DNA from: Neelides folsomi
Lineage: Eukaryota > Arthropoda > Collembola > Neelipleona > Neelidae
Assembly (NCBI GenBank): GCA_034687125.1
Contig: JAQGBZ010000384.1
Location: 1-56,832, forward strand
Direction: 5' to 3'
DNA: 56,832 nucleotides
Part shown: positions 27,621-44,300 of the stretch, piece by piece
Layout: the number at the start of each line of letters is the position of its first letter
How positions within the stretch are numbered: the first letter of the stretch is position 1
Program-made: the position numbers and the translations under genes
The notes under the pieces: model-generated
What the model was told of the DNA's origin: nothing
The model's database searches: none
Seen by the model: only the letters and a program-made list of their open reading frames with translations

Positions 27621-28447
27621 TTTTAATAGTTTTTATTTTAATCTTTTTAATACCTCAAACATATAAGTAATTCGCAAATGACTCTCTTGTAAAATGGCTT
27701 TTTTAATGTTAATTACATTTTAAGGATCACACTTTTGCACTCTATCTAATCAAAAATCAAGTCATTATTCAACGTATTAATTTATGTTTTTCGTTTTTTA
27801 ATTATTCACTCGATATTTTATAAAACTTTCACACCATTGTGAATTGTGATTTTGCTTATACATGTACATATTTGCAGTATTATTGATCATGAGTTAACGA
27901 ATTTGTTTTGTGCTATTAATTACAAAAGATTCAACAGGGCATTCACAAATGCTAGTCAATAAAAATTAAGCACTTATATCGTAAAGTTAAACGACAACTT
28001 TCTTTTATCTAAAAGTCATTTATGCTTAGAATAACTTAACCATCATTTATTTAACATATGTTAAAAATAATTAACTAATTAAGGATAATTAAATTTTTAT
28101 TTTCATTCATAAAAATATAAAATACCTTTTATGCATTGTAATTTGTAATGCAATGCATTGAGTAAATGCGTGGGGAGAATTGATACATTTTTAGTTTACG
28201 GAGGAATAAATGAAGCGATGAATCATTGCGAGATGAGGATATCGAGCCAATAAAATTTTTAGCATTGAAATCATACAACTCGTCAGATACAAATAACACC
28301 GTATTGGGACAAATTGAATTGATCGCTTTCTCACTCCGCTGGAATATTCGCGTTATTAGGTGTTAATTTAGTTAATGAAATTAAGTTGTGCTTAAAACAT
28401 CTTTTAAACAATTTAATGAAATATAATTGAGACAAAAGCGAATTGCA
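27621..28447. other. ACOT9 / Loquacious-like intergenic region
   Basis: No gene supported. It holds the ACOT9 3' UTR and the promoter and 5' UTR of the next gene; no clear TATA box. AT-rich throughout. Confidence 0.3.
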
Positions 28448-30221
28448 ATGTACTCGAATCAGCATCAAATTTATGATGTAAGTAAAAACTTTTCACATGA
28501 GTCTCTGTGCAGTGAAAAGTTTAATATATATCTTATATGTCTTATTCCATTTTGCTTCAATAATGTACCACAATTAAAACTTATTCAAAATAATCACATA
28601 TAATTAACATTTGTAGGACCAAGTGCAAATTTCCAGAGGAGGCAGCATTGGAAATATTGGCATTGACCAATTGTCATCTCGTATGGGCGGTGTCCAAATC
28701 GTAGGCCATCATCAACACCATCAACAACATCACAATACAAATAGTGGTCATCAATGGGCACGAAAATATCCAGTCAAGAAAGAACCAAAGGAACCGATAC
28801 TTCGGACACCTTTGTCGCTCTTAAATGAAGTTTGTAACAAGTCGAAAATCAATCCTGAATATGAAGTTAAAGAAGACGGCCCCGTCCACGCCAGGATTTT
28901 CGAATGTCAAGTCAATGTCATTTTATCGAGCATGAGCTGGAAAGGTCAAACCGATTTATTACACATTTAATTAACTCTAATACTAGCAATTATTACTGAT
29001 GTTGATGTTCAATCAATTATTATTGATTTCCGAGGGCATACATATTTTTAATACATACAATTAATCAACATTTTAGAATTTCTAATATAAATTTTCATAT
29101 AAATGAATATCAAAATCTTTTGATTTAAAATAGCAACTGGAATTGGGAAAACGAAGAAAGAGGCTAAACAGGATGCAGCAATGAAATTATTGAAAACGAT
29201 GGATGAAAAGATCGAACAATATCTTTTGCCAATTCCAACTCGCAAAGATTCGCCATCTCCAACGATCGAATGTGACCCAGAAGTTCCAGGAAATCCTGTG
29301 TCTGAACTCAATGAACTTTGTTTAAAAGTTAAGAAAGTTCCACCAACATATGAGGTAATAATATTTATAACAGTTTTTAAAATAATTGAATATTGAATAC
29401 AACATTTTGCATTATTTTAAAGTTTACAATAATTAACAATATTGTAAACCATTATACTTTGTACATAATTTATAATTTTTATACTCAAAGGAGGAAGAAG
29501 TGATTGGAAAACCTCATGAGCGAATTTACAAAATCAAATGCGTATTTCCTGACAAGATCGAAGTTGGAACTGGGCGAACTAAAAAGTCTGCCAAACGAGC
29601 GGCTGCATTTGCCATGATGGTCAACGTTGCCAAAAGCTTGAAGGATGAAGAAAAGAAACAGGAAGAGGAGAAAATCATTGAGGAAACGGGTGAAGGAAAA
29701 ATCCTCAAAACTCTCGATTATTTGACCAACCCCAAAGGGAAGAAGAAAGAAAGAAATTCAAATAAGCGAAAGAACAGTCCGAACAGTCAAAAGGTTGAGA
29801 AACCGACTCTTGAGCACGTTTTGAAACAGTATAAAGAATTTGTTGGGCCAAAAATTGAAACAATCCAAGTAAGCAATGTTAATTTATTATTTATACATAT
29901 TTATTATTTAATGATTTAACCATTAATTAAATATATTAATTTTTAGTATAATCTCCACAATTGGTTCATATTTAATTTTAGGATCGAAAAGTAAATGACG
30001 CAGAAGCTTTGACTTTGCTTCAAGAAATTTGCAACGAGAAAAATCTTTATTTTGATGTTGCTGATTTGCAAAGTTCACAAGTTGGAAGTCACAGTGCTGT
30101 TGTGTCTTTCGGAACTGAACATCTTACAATTTTCCATGCTATGGGAAAAGATCAGACTTTGGCAAGAAACAAAGCAGCGTCACACGCAATTTCTTTTCTT
30201 CGGGCTTTAACAGCCAACTAA
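28448..30221 (+). CDS. loqs: Loquacious/TRBP/PRKRA-like triple dsRNA-binding protein
   Basis: Partner of Dicer in small-RNA processing in other animals. Exons: 28448-28477, 28617-28944, 29134-29354, 29491-29868, 29982-30221; 1197 bases, 398 aa. Three dsRNA-binding domains can be read. dsRBD1 (about 73-142): TPLSLLNEVCNKSKINPEY...ATGIGKTKKEAKQDAAMKLL (shown in part). dsRBD2: PVSELNELCLKVKKVPPTYE, then GTGRTKKSAKRAAAFAM. dsRBD3 (about 325-395): EALTLLQEICNEKNLYF...ARNKAASHAISFL. The first two keep the G-x-G-x-(S/T)-K-K-x-A-K-x-x-A-A helix that contacts RNA. The third lacks the Lys-Lys motif, as in the Dicer-binding third domain of TRBP/Loqs. A His/Gln-rich run (41-49) lies before dsRBD1 and a Lys-rich linker before dsRBD3. 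The choice between Loqs and PRKRA naming is by taxon, not by tree. Confidence 0.92.
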
Positions 30222-31330
30222 AATCTTCAATGTCGACTGTCAACAATTAAAATAATTAACTTTTTACTGAACAAACTTTTCACTTATTTAAATAATAAAT
30301 TAAGGCTTTTCCGATAGCACACAGTAGTACCCTTGTGTTTATTCAAGTAAATTATCTTTAGTAATATAATATGTGCTATGTATAACCAAGTTCATTCATA
30401 AATTCTTATAAATACGTATAATTACGTATAATTTAAATTGTCAGTGTTTATTATAAAATGTTTAATCAGAAGTTTGCTATTAAATTAAGTAATACTAAAA
30501 GTAAATTAATGATATTAGAACATAGTCACATCAGTTCATTTACAATGTTAAAAACCAAATAAAAAACTCCTATATTTTAACATAGTTGATGACATAAATA
30601 TTTAATATTTAAACTCAATTTAATTTATTATTAACTAACATTAGTTGTGAGTGGTTTACGAATGTGTATTAATGATTATACATTGATCATTTTTTATGAA
30701 TTTTTCATTTCTCAATTACCAAAAATGTAAAAACTTAATAATAGTTTTTAAAATGTTTTTACAATTGGTATTTCAAGTTAGTTTCATAATATTAACATTA
30801 AATGAACTTTCGGGTTGAAATCTAAAATTACTTGTTAAATAATTTGCCTGCACTTTGAAGTTTGACTCTTGTTAAAATTATGCTAATTGTGAAATAAAAT
30901 CTCATGTTTTAAAGCAAAAATGAACTTTATTCAATTTATTCATTTTCATGATTAATTTTTAATTTATTAAGCTCCCGATCATATTTCATCAACTCAAGGG
31001 AGAATTTAACAATGTTAAAGTTAAATGAGATGAGAAATGAGAATCCAAAATAAGAGAAGTCTCCGGTTAGGTTTGGCATCACAACGAGCAAATATACAAT
31101 TTTACAGACTAAAACAAGGCACAAAGGAGCGCAATTTTGACAATTTAGACAAAGAATTTGACTATTAATCTAATGTTAATTTTGTGAATTCTTATTAAAA
31201 ATAAGTTATTTTTTATTCTTATTTAATTTTATATTATATTGTTTTGATTCTATTTTAGAATAAATCTGTCAAATAATTTAGTTGGAAGTGAGAAAGAGGA
31301 TTTTTAAGATATTATATTTATTATTTCTAA
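30222..31330. other. Loquacious-like / PARG intergenic region
   Basis: 1.1 kb of AT-rich sequence. A minus-strand open frame at 30936-31124 has no family signal. No repeat or RNA gene recognised. Confidence 0.3.
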
Positions 31331-34810
<3,480 letters not shown>

Positions 34811-35295
34811 TAACCAACTGTTAACGCTTCAAGGTTGTGATAAATTTTAAATTCTTATACATTAATAATATTTAGTTAAGATTAATAAGATTCAGTATTA
34901 AGTTTTTTTAACTTTGTTTATTTAGGCTTTAATCGGATCCTTCTTTTAATATTTTAATTACACATTTTAAAATAATTAAACTTATTAAGTGCATTTTGTG
35001 TTCTTTAACATTGGATTCAAGATCACTTAGCTAATTTAGTTTTGATTTGTATATTTAAACAAAATATACTGGTTTATTAAAAATTAAATTGAAGCTAAAT
35101 TTTTCACATACAATAATTTTATTTAATAAACGATGAAATCACACCTTACCTCTTAAATTAACTATAATTATTAAAAATTCTTAATTTAAATAACCTTTTC
35201 TCATTAACATTATTAGGCTTATTTATAAATTAAATATTACAAACTTGAATGATTAATCACTCTTAAATCAGTAAGGAAACATGATGGGAAAAAAT
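34811..35295. other. Convergent 3' ends of PARG and AP-3 mu
   Basis: 485 bp of AT-rich sequence between two stop codons facing each other; it must hold both 3' UTRs. Nothing else seen. Confidence 0.4.
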
Positions 35296-37533
35296 TCAAA
35301 GACGAACTTGAAACTTCCCAGCCTTTGTGATATATTTGACTCCTTTGAATGGGCGATATTTTTCCCCGTACATGTCAAGTCGACTGACTTTAATTCCAGA
35401 CACGGCCATTTGATTGATTACAAAGCTGACCTGTGAAAAGGATAATATTAATTTATAAAAATGTGTTAACAAAAATACAACAAATATTGCATAAAGGGTG
35501 TTAAGTTTTAATATAAACTTATTAAATCAAAATCTTACGTTAACAGTAGGATTCGAATCAATTGGAGGAGACCCAGACTGCAAACTTATCTATATTTTAA
35601 AAAAGTATAATTTGGAATTAAATCACATTACAAAACTAGAATCATTATTAAATTAATTTTAAAGTTTTAGAAATATGAAATGAATGTTCTTCACTTACAC
35701 TTCCCTTGATATTTGGTAATTTGGCCTGATCAATTTTTCCCACATCCCATTGAAGAACTTTGCTCACGGGATCAAATGAATATTTTCCTTGTGATGCAAC
35801 TAGCGTACAATTAAGCACTGACTTTGGCATTGGGATTTCAAGCGAAACGCATTCAACCTTAGAAAATAAACAAGTATTTTAAGTATAAATATTGATTTAA
35901 ATAATTACATTAGTTGAGTTATATGCCATTTATCAAATTGGATAAAAATTGCTTTTATTTTAAATGTAATTAAATGATTGCTCACCTGTCTTCCCATTGT
36001 TTGCTTCGGACCAACCGTAATATCAAATCTACCTTCACGGAATGAGACAAAATGTTTCAGGTAAATTGGAATTGCAACGATACTCTGAGATCCTATATGA
36101 TAAGAAATGAGGCGAAAATTTCCATCGGGAGGAATGAATGACAAAATTTTCTCGCTCTAATTGAATCAAATTTTTCAGTTAATTAAATAAAAACCATTTA
36201 AAATAAAGTTTTTATTAAAATAGTTAAATATAATAACTTACCTCCCATCGTTTGAATCGTATACATGGATGAAAACTAACGTCATCCAAAAGCCTCGGAT
36301 TCACAAATGACATTGCAAGATCTGGCATTCCACTCAACTTGATACAACAATCAATCTAAAATGATATAGAGTTTTAACTATAAAAACTGTCACAATTTAT
36401 ATTCAACAATTAACATACATATCCTTGAATTTCGGCAAAAACCGTTGCTCCTGATTTGTCAATAATCGCATCAACTTCCTCAATCACATCAAAATATGCT
36501 TCATTGTTGGCGTATTTTACACCACTCCTTCTCCATGGAATATTGGATAACTGTCCTGATGGCAATGTGCAGCTTACACTGAAATGTTCATTTATTGTTT
36601 ACTTTTAACGTTTCAAACAAATACGTACAACAATTGTATTTTATCATTGAATAATAATTAAACTACATTATATAACATTAATCTGTAATGTAAATATTAT
36701 GTTACTTTGATTTTCCAGTAACAGTATTTGCAATGGTTCGTAAAATGTTCGGAGGTTTGATCATTTCTTTCAAGATGTTCGATTCTGTAGCTAACGGGAA
36801 TCCGTTATCGAGCATTTCGTCCAAGAGCTGTCATAAACAAGAAAAACATCAGAATAGAATTATTGTCCTTGAAATATTTTACCAATTAAAAGGTCTATAA
36901 AATATTATGTATTTATTCGAGCTATTCAACTTACTTCATAAATGATGACATAATGCTCTTTGATTGTAGATTCGTTGCATTCACCAAAATAGTCATCAAA
37001 GGTGTCAACCACTCGATGAAGAAACTCAATAACGAATAAAGGCGTAACTAAAATAATATAAATACTCATAATTAAGATTTTATCGTTATAAGTTATAACG
37101 TAATGTATGTATTTATCTAGTGTACTAAACTTTATAGTATATTAGGAAGTAGGTATAACTCCTGTATTAATTTTTATTATACCTTCCGTTGTACAAACTG
37201 CCACAAAGTAGAGATTGCACCGGTAAATTGTGATTAAATAATGATGAGGTGTTGCAACCACTGGGGGCATGTCAATTGGAGAATTTATCTTCTTCTGCTC
37301 CTCAAAAAAGTAGTCACAGACTGACCGGGATATTACAGATTTCCAATGTTTCTCCATAAACACATCCCTATTAAAATTTTAAAAAGATATAAAAATTAAT
37401 TGTTTTGTAACAAGTGGGTTAACAAAAATTAAAACTAACTACACAATATGACCATGTGGATGTGACCCAATTGAAGATTTTAAAGAACGCATACTCACCC
37501 AGAAGAATTGATGATAAATAAACTGTGAATCAT
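35296..37533 (-). CDS. AP3M: AP-3 complex subunit mu, complete
   Basis: Medium chain of the AP-3 adaptor, which sorts cargo from endosomes/Golgi to lysosome-related organelles (eye pigment granules in insects). Minus-strand exons: 37533-37499, 37367-37183, 37047-36935, 36827-36706, 36578-36419, 36355-36242, 36156-35986, 35857-35699, 35589-35539, 35430-35296; 1245 bases, 414 aa against 418 in human. The N terminus MIHSLFIINSSG|DVFMEKHWKSV is the longin-like sigma-homology domain; CDYFFEEQ and TPHHYLITIYR follow. The mu-homology domain includes SNIPWRR, NNEAYFDV, FIPPDGNFRLISY and FDITVGPKQTMG. It ends VSRLDMYGEKYRPFKGVKY... with TKAGKFQVRL. The first exon of 35 bases was found by its match to the family N terminus and keeps frame. 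Confidence 0.97.
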
Positions 37534-39258
37534 TTTATTTTGATTATTTAAAATATTGCCTAAAATTAATAAGATTTGAGGAAAAACGTCACTGGCTTAA
37601 TCCGCTTAACATTAACTGACATTTAATTTTCTCATTCACAATTCATATAAGCACCGCTATAGCTCAACCAAGGCAAGGTGTAGAACTTTGTTCCATGAGG
37701 GGTGAAGGAGGAATCTCATTTTTACAAAATTTTAATTGTATATAGTACTTAAAGTTAGTTAATAGTACAAAATGTACATACCCTATTAGTAATAGTCCTA
37801 AAAAGCCCTAATAGTATATGAATTCTCGGGACTAGTAGTAATCGTAATCGTCGTAATCGTGGCATTGCTTGCAAAAATGATAGATGAGAAATCAATTTAG
37901 ATTTTAGAATCTTGATTTATTTTAGTTATGTTTCAAGTCAGATATTTATATTAATTTTTATTTATATTGTAAATAAAAGTTTGCACCAACTAAACAGTTA
38001 AAGACCCATAATATTCCATTCAGCCTATTTGTAGCACAAGCGCAATGAAAATGATTGTAAAAACATATCACTGAAAATGAACCCATTGTTAAAAAAGTAA
38101 TTAAAAGCTATTTAACTTTTGCATGTGTTTGTAAACTAAAGAACTTGGCAAGTTTGGTGTAAATAATAATCCAATGATTAAAGTTGAACGTAAACTCCAA
38201 ACTAAGGTTTGTTTTTAACATTAAATACATTTACGTTTTATACTGACCCCCTCTTTCTAAACCCCTCACGTATAAAAATGCAATTTGTTTAATTTAAATA
38301 CAATGGAACTATAATATAAGTCTTAATAATAAATAGTTAATTAGTTTAAAATGGTTTCTAATTTAAATTAGGTTATCTAAATGTTATTGTGTATAGTAGA
38401 TTAGATAATTATCGTTAAAATTGGAACATTTTTAAATAGACTGAATATTTTTAAATATACTTTACATTTCCATAAACCTTAACTCTTTTACCATAATTTC
38501 TTAATTAGTAATTAAATAAAGATTTTTTCAAGTTTTTGGTCCTAAATGCACATATTGATAACTTATCCTTTAACTTACAAAATTACCTTCACATTTATAT
38601 AAACGACACAAACATGGAAAAGACTAGCTAAACTATACAATTATTAATTAAACAATTGAGTTTCTTTTACTCAAACAATTTTATCAATATCAATTCTCAT
38701 CAGTGTAATTTAAATTACAAATCGTTGTAAAGCAATTTACACATTAATTAAATATTTTACTACTTAATTCATGTGTATAATAGTTTGAGTTATTTCCTAT
38801 ATAATAATGGAATTAGCCAATGAAAATATATTCCATTATTTCTATCAATAGTTGGCTATGAAAACTAATATGAGCTCGTATTTGGTCAGTAGATTTCGAA
38901 ATCGGCTAAATATAGAATTGGAATGAATAAATACTTAAACAGATAAATTGTAAGCTTAATCACATGCAAATAACAGCAACTTTTGGAAATAAGTTTTGCA
39001 ATCATTGTAATAAACAAAACTTTGAACGTTCTCATTTGACTAAATTAGGGAAATCTATCTGTACTTAAGTAATACAACTAATTAACTAATTAATTGTAAG
39101 TGAATAATTGAAATTTTAAAGCAAATTCTACACCTTATTGTTCTAAATTATAAATAGGAATCTATTATAAATTATTTACTGAATAATACTATTAACAATA
39201 ACAAAAATGCTATCTGGATTCAATTTGTCATGAATTTGTAGTCTTTTTTCGGAAATTT
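37534..39258. other. AP-3 mu upstream and ATF6 downstream spacer
   Basis: 1.7 kb, AT-rich, no supported gene. It must contain the AP-3 mu promoter on its left side and the ATF6 3' UTR on its right side. No repeat of note. Confidence 0.3.
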
Positions 39259-41323
39259 CTAATTTCTTCTTCGTCTCGGGTTGAGGTTAAATACTTGAGT
39301 GACTTCGCAATCAATTTGCATCATTTCTTCTTTCCCTCCAAGAGTTTCTATAATAATTCATTTAAATCTCGTTTAATAAAATTGTCTTCGTAAAATCATT
39401 TTTACACTGTTATTTAAATATGAAATTAAAGTACCATTGATCCACGGCATAAGAAAGCTCATCTTTGGTCGAGTAGACGCATTGGGAGCTTTAGCTGTAA
39501 GAAGAAGCTGATTCTCAACAGCCAAAGAAACTACGTAGAACGTGTCTTTCCTCCTTTGAATTTTATCAAGGATTCGAGAATACCTTCGCATCTTCTCATC
39601 GTAAACTGTCAGTCCCTATTTAAAAAAATGAACATTCATGAGATATAATTATTATATATTAAATTATTAATTATAATTATCGTTAAATTATTAATTATAA
39701 TTATCATTAAATTATTAATTAATTCAATAGCTTGAATTTCAGTAAGGAATTAAAGAGAAATAAATCTTACTTTATCCTCTTTACTAGCTTCAATCATTGA
39801 ATAAATAAACGGCTTTAATATCCCGGCGTTCTTTGTCTTTTTCTTCTTTTTGAGGTTCGGACTAAAAATTCCTTTCAGCTTATTTTGAACTCTGAAATTC
39901 CAATCAATTAATATTAATAATAATCCAATATTTTAATTTTAACTTGAAATTAGTTAGTTTGATTTATTTGAACTAATTGTATTATGTATATCCAGATATG
40001 TGTATACTTATACTTAATAATGTATTGCATCTAAAATAAACTTACTTGAGCGATTCAGTTTCATTAAAGTAAATCGGGCATTTGCTAATTGACTGCGTTA
40101 CATTCTTCAATGCATTTTTGTCAAGTAAATCCGAAAAGGAGTTTGGATAACTTTTAGCAGTCGAAATGTTTTCCAATTTAGGATTTTCTTCAACTTCTGC
40201 TCTAAATTTTAGCGATCTCGCAATTCTGTTCCTTCCATGTGTGAAAGTGTAATTTCCTTTCCTCGACACATCGTCAATGACATCGATGAAATGTTTTGAG
40301 GGTGGTAAAGATGGATCTCTGGTGGAGATCGGCTCCTGTGAACCATTATAGGACACAAATACGAAGCAGCAGAGACCAAGAAGAACAATTTTTGCAGCCA
40401 TGCCAGGAACTATTTTACTCTTTCCGTTCGAAGGGGCCGGAAGTCGATTGTTCAGCTTGGACTTCAATGCAATGTTTTCCCTCCTCAATTGAGTATTTTC
40501 TTGTTCGAGTTCCTTCACACGGCCTTCCAACTGTGTCACATATTCCTTTTTCTTTTTCCGAGAGAGCGAGGCTGATTCTCGATTCCGGATCATCCGAATG
40601 TGGCGTTTGAGGGCTTGAACGTCGGGAGAGTCGTGGGATGCAGAACGCCCTCGAGATGATTTGAGAGCTGGTAATAATTTTGGCAAACCCCCAAGACACA
40701 CGTTATTGTTCGTCTCAGACTCCATCTTCATGTGATCTAAGGGCGAAGTGGGCGATTGAGGACTTGGAGGAGTAAGCGGAGGAGAATCGACAGACGAAGA
40801 GCAATTGGAGTAATAAACATCCGATGGTGAAACATCGCTGGAGTTGGAAGTCGAATCGTCTCTGAGATTTAAATCTTCTCCCAAGATTGGATCCAACATT
40901 AAATCACAAGGGAGGTCCGGCAAAAGATCAAAATCCAACTGAAATAAATAAAATTTAATTCTTGATAAAACAAAAATTATTATAAAAAAACAAATAACAA
41001 GAGCTTATAACTAATTTATAACATATTAATATATTTAATCATTTATGTTTTGAATTACATCGGCAATATCAGCAGGAAATAATACATCAGAGAGATCTTT
41101 GTCAACGTCTAAAATATAAAGTTATAAACATTAATTAAGAATTAAAATTAAATTAAGAATTAAAATTATTTTACATAATTTCATCTTTTTGCTACAATTT
41201 AATATTTAAAATAATTCAATTACCATTTAATTGATAGTATTTCGAACCAAGTTTGCAAGAGTCGGAAAAATTCCCATCGCTTTTCTCAATCTTTATATCC
41301 ATAAACTGAGATTTGAAATCCAT
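39259..41323 (-). CDS. ATF6: ATF6-type membrane-bound bZIP transcription factor
   Basis: ER-stress sensor: held in the ER membrane, cut by S1P and S2P in the Golgi, after which its N-terminal part activates chaperone genes. Minus-strand exons: 41323-41224, 41108-41059, 40938-40046, 39891-39771, 39615-39435, 39347-39259; 1434 bases, 477 aa. Acidic, Ser/Pro-rich activation region (1-155); bZIP basic region RMIRNRESASLSRKKKKEY (165-183), diagnostic of ATF6; leucine zipper to about 212. A single membrane segment, MAAKIVLLGLCCFVFVSYNG (about 230-249), has the helix-breaking Asn needed by S2P. In the luminal part, RIARSLKF holds an RxL-type S1P site. CPIYFNETESLK and RRKDTFYVVSL match conserved ATF6 luminal blocks. 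It is shorter than vertebrate ATF6 (670). Several N-x-S/T sites lie in the luminal part. Confidence 0.94.
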
Positions 41324-44300
41324 GATTTAGGAAACTTATGATAATGACCAACACTCAGTCAAGGAAGCTTTTATACCAGCAATAAGGATCTGAAATTGAA
41401 GAACAATTTTAACAAAATATGAAAATATGAACACAAATTGAACAAAATATGAATGTTCCAACTTTTTATCTTTGTTCGTATTTGCACGTTGCATGAAAGT
41501 ATTTTAAAATAATTCGCTCAACACGTTAAGCACATGAGGAATAAATATGGTCAATCGAATTCATTCAATGAAACCATTTGGATAAATCGGTTGATACGGA
41601 ACTGAGAACTGATAATGTTATATATTGCATCTCATGCATTAGTTTATAAACTAATACAACCCTTGTGAAACATGGAATGTGTTAAAATAAGATCTTTTGT
41701 GTAGATGTATGTCTAGTAAAATTTTAAAAATGTAACCCAACAAGTAAAGAAATGTGTTTGCATTAAGAGATAATATGGGGTTTTATTTACAAAACTACAA
41801 CAATAAAATGTGCTACCGGCTAACGTTAAAATGATAAAAATGGTTTAATGTAAGCATTTAATTTATTATGTGCGTGTTTTAGATGTTTTAACATTAAAAT
41901 CTTAGAAAAATACTATCAATGTTAAACGATTAATGCACATGCCTGTCCCAATTTGAATACACTTAAATAAACCCATGAGATAAAATTGATGAGCTTCATT
42001 ATCATCTTTTTACTTCATACTAATTCTTATTCATATTTCTCCTCCATATTTCAGACAGAACAATGAGCTGAGTGACTGAGTAAATATGTAATAACATTGC
42101 TGTATTTAAATAATCTAATGTTATATTATAAGTATATGGTGAATATTATTTATATTATTATAAATTGATTTATTCTTTAGAATTTGACGTAATGAGTATC
42201 AGGTTGATTCACCCACTACCCTACTACCACGATTTATATTTATAAGTTCTACGTTGATAAAACTGACATAATATAAAGATAAGATGCGTATGGTATTTTA
42301 AGACTCCTCATTACTCACTATAATGTATATGGAATAAATTAAATTACATGGGTTTATATGTCATACTCGTATCGTATATTTTACAGTGTGGGACTCGCAT
42401 AAAAATAATTGGGAGTTTAGGAGCCTATATATTAATTGGTTTAAGTTTATACATAGCTAATGAGTTGGAAAGTATAGTACTTCAAAACTCTTATAACTTA
42501 ACTTTTATCTCAAAATTTTTTTTATTTAATATAAATTTCGAGTTCAATTCAATTAATAGTTATGATTAGCTTCTTATCAATCTGACTATATGTGAACATA
42601 AACATAAATGAAAATTGTTACATCTTGATTAACTTATAAAATTTAAGCCTTATAGGATTTATTGGGATTTGTGATAATAAGAGGCTATTTAGCTTTCTCA
42701 CTTAAAAAGGTAAATGTAATAGGCTTTCAATGAAACAAGTCGTAAAATGCCGAAAGTATAAATATTGAATATAAAATGCCGAAAGTATGAATATTAAATA
42801 TTGGTTATAGTTCTAATCTGCATTTATTTAATTAAAATATTATTTAGAATATGTTTGTGCAATATGTACCTTTAATGATCTTGTCAGCAGTTTGTATTTT
42901 AATAAATAGTTTCCTGTTTCGGCCTTCAATTCTTAATTTCTCAATTAATTTATCTTCAAGTCAGAGTAGCTGCATTCATTTCCTGAAATGACAACAAAAT
43001 GCCATCAATTTTACAAAATGAGTAAAATAAAATAATTAAGGTATTCAACTGCACTAAACATCTTTGCCGTACACATCGAGAAAATATTCATTGTAATATT
43101 AATGATCATTGATCATGTAACACATTCAAACTGATTGCCATTCAATGATTATTTATACAATACGGATAAGAGGTTTGATTAATAGTACTATTTAAAATTA
43201 AGTAAATGATTAATTTTCTGATTGAAAGACAACTTACATTTTTGCCCAATAAATGAAGTTTAGAATTGAGATGAAAGTTGAAGGAATTTATCCGAAGCCT
43301 AGAGCAAAGTACGTCGTTAAGCCCAATGGGCGTCTTGAGTTTGTAATCTAATTTTAAACCTAGTTAAATGTAACTAAAATTACAACTCGGTATGTCAAAA
43401 TTAAACAGCGTGGTGGGACGGTGTGGGAAGTAGAATTTGCACAAGATGAGACGAAGAAGAGGAAAAAGCTGAAATAAATCGCGAGAGAATATTGCACTCA
43501 AACCATCATGCTGCACCCTATTGGCAAAATCACTCCGTGTGTATAAACATCATCCTCGACAGGAAATTAAACGGTTCTCCATCCCATTACGATGCATCGT
43601 GTTGAGTTTAATCTAAATATCTCTTTTATAACATCATGATGAGTAGAATGATTAGATTCAGTTACATTAAACCTGACTCTGTAATATTCACAGAATTATT
43701 TAACATTCAAAATTGCAACCATTATGCATTACTCTAAAATACTCTAATAAAAATACACACAAGGTATTAGACTAAAAGTAACATTTTGGCATGATGCATA
43801 AAATTATATTCATAATATATTCATATAAGTAAGCATTTGATTTTTATTGATAGTTAATTGCATAATATTTTTTACTAATGTTCATTTCTGGTAATTAAAG
43901 ATGATCGATGGTTCATTTTAGACATTTGTCTGTAAATAACTATACAAGTAAGCGTATTTTTATAACTTATGCCATTATGCTTACTAATCAATTTCATGCA
44001 ATTTTCGTTCAAGTTTGGTTCAAAAAGTTGAAGCCAAGTGCATTATTCCTTGGCTCGACTCCTCAAGTTAAAGTATAAATATCATTTAAATGTATTTTTG
44101 CATATTATTGTAATCTAACGTGGTGATAATGAGCATTTTTGCAGTTCGATTAGTTTACATCTCTAGTGTTTCCCATTTCTTAACTATTGACTATGCTATG
44201 GGCTATGCTATGAGTGAAATGGAGAAGAGCTCGATCTCCTCCTAGACATTTTAGCATAAATGCGCAAAAAGTAAGAGTGGTATCTGGTGGGACAGAAGAT

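Noticed and set aside
39650..39720. Short AT-rich direct repeats in ATF6 intron
   Set aside because: Simple local duplication (aattataattat units), too short and low-complexity to call a mobile element.
42348..42569. Hydrophobic 73-codon plus-strand frame, possible small membrane protein
   Set aside because: AT-rich sequence readily yields Leu/Ile/Phe-rich frames; no splice context, no family.
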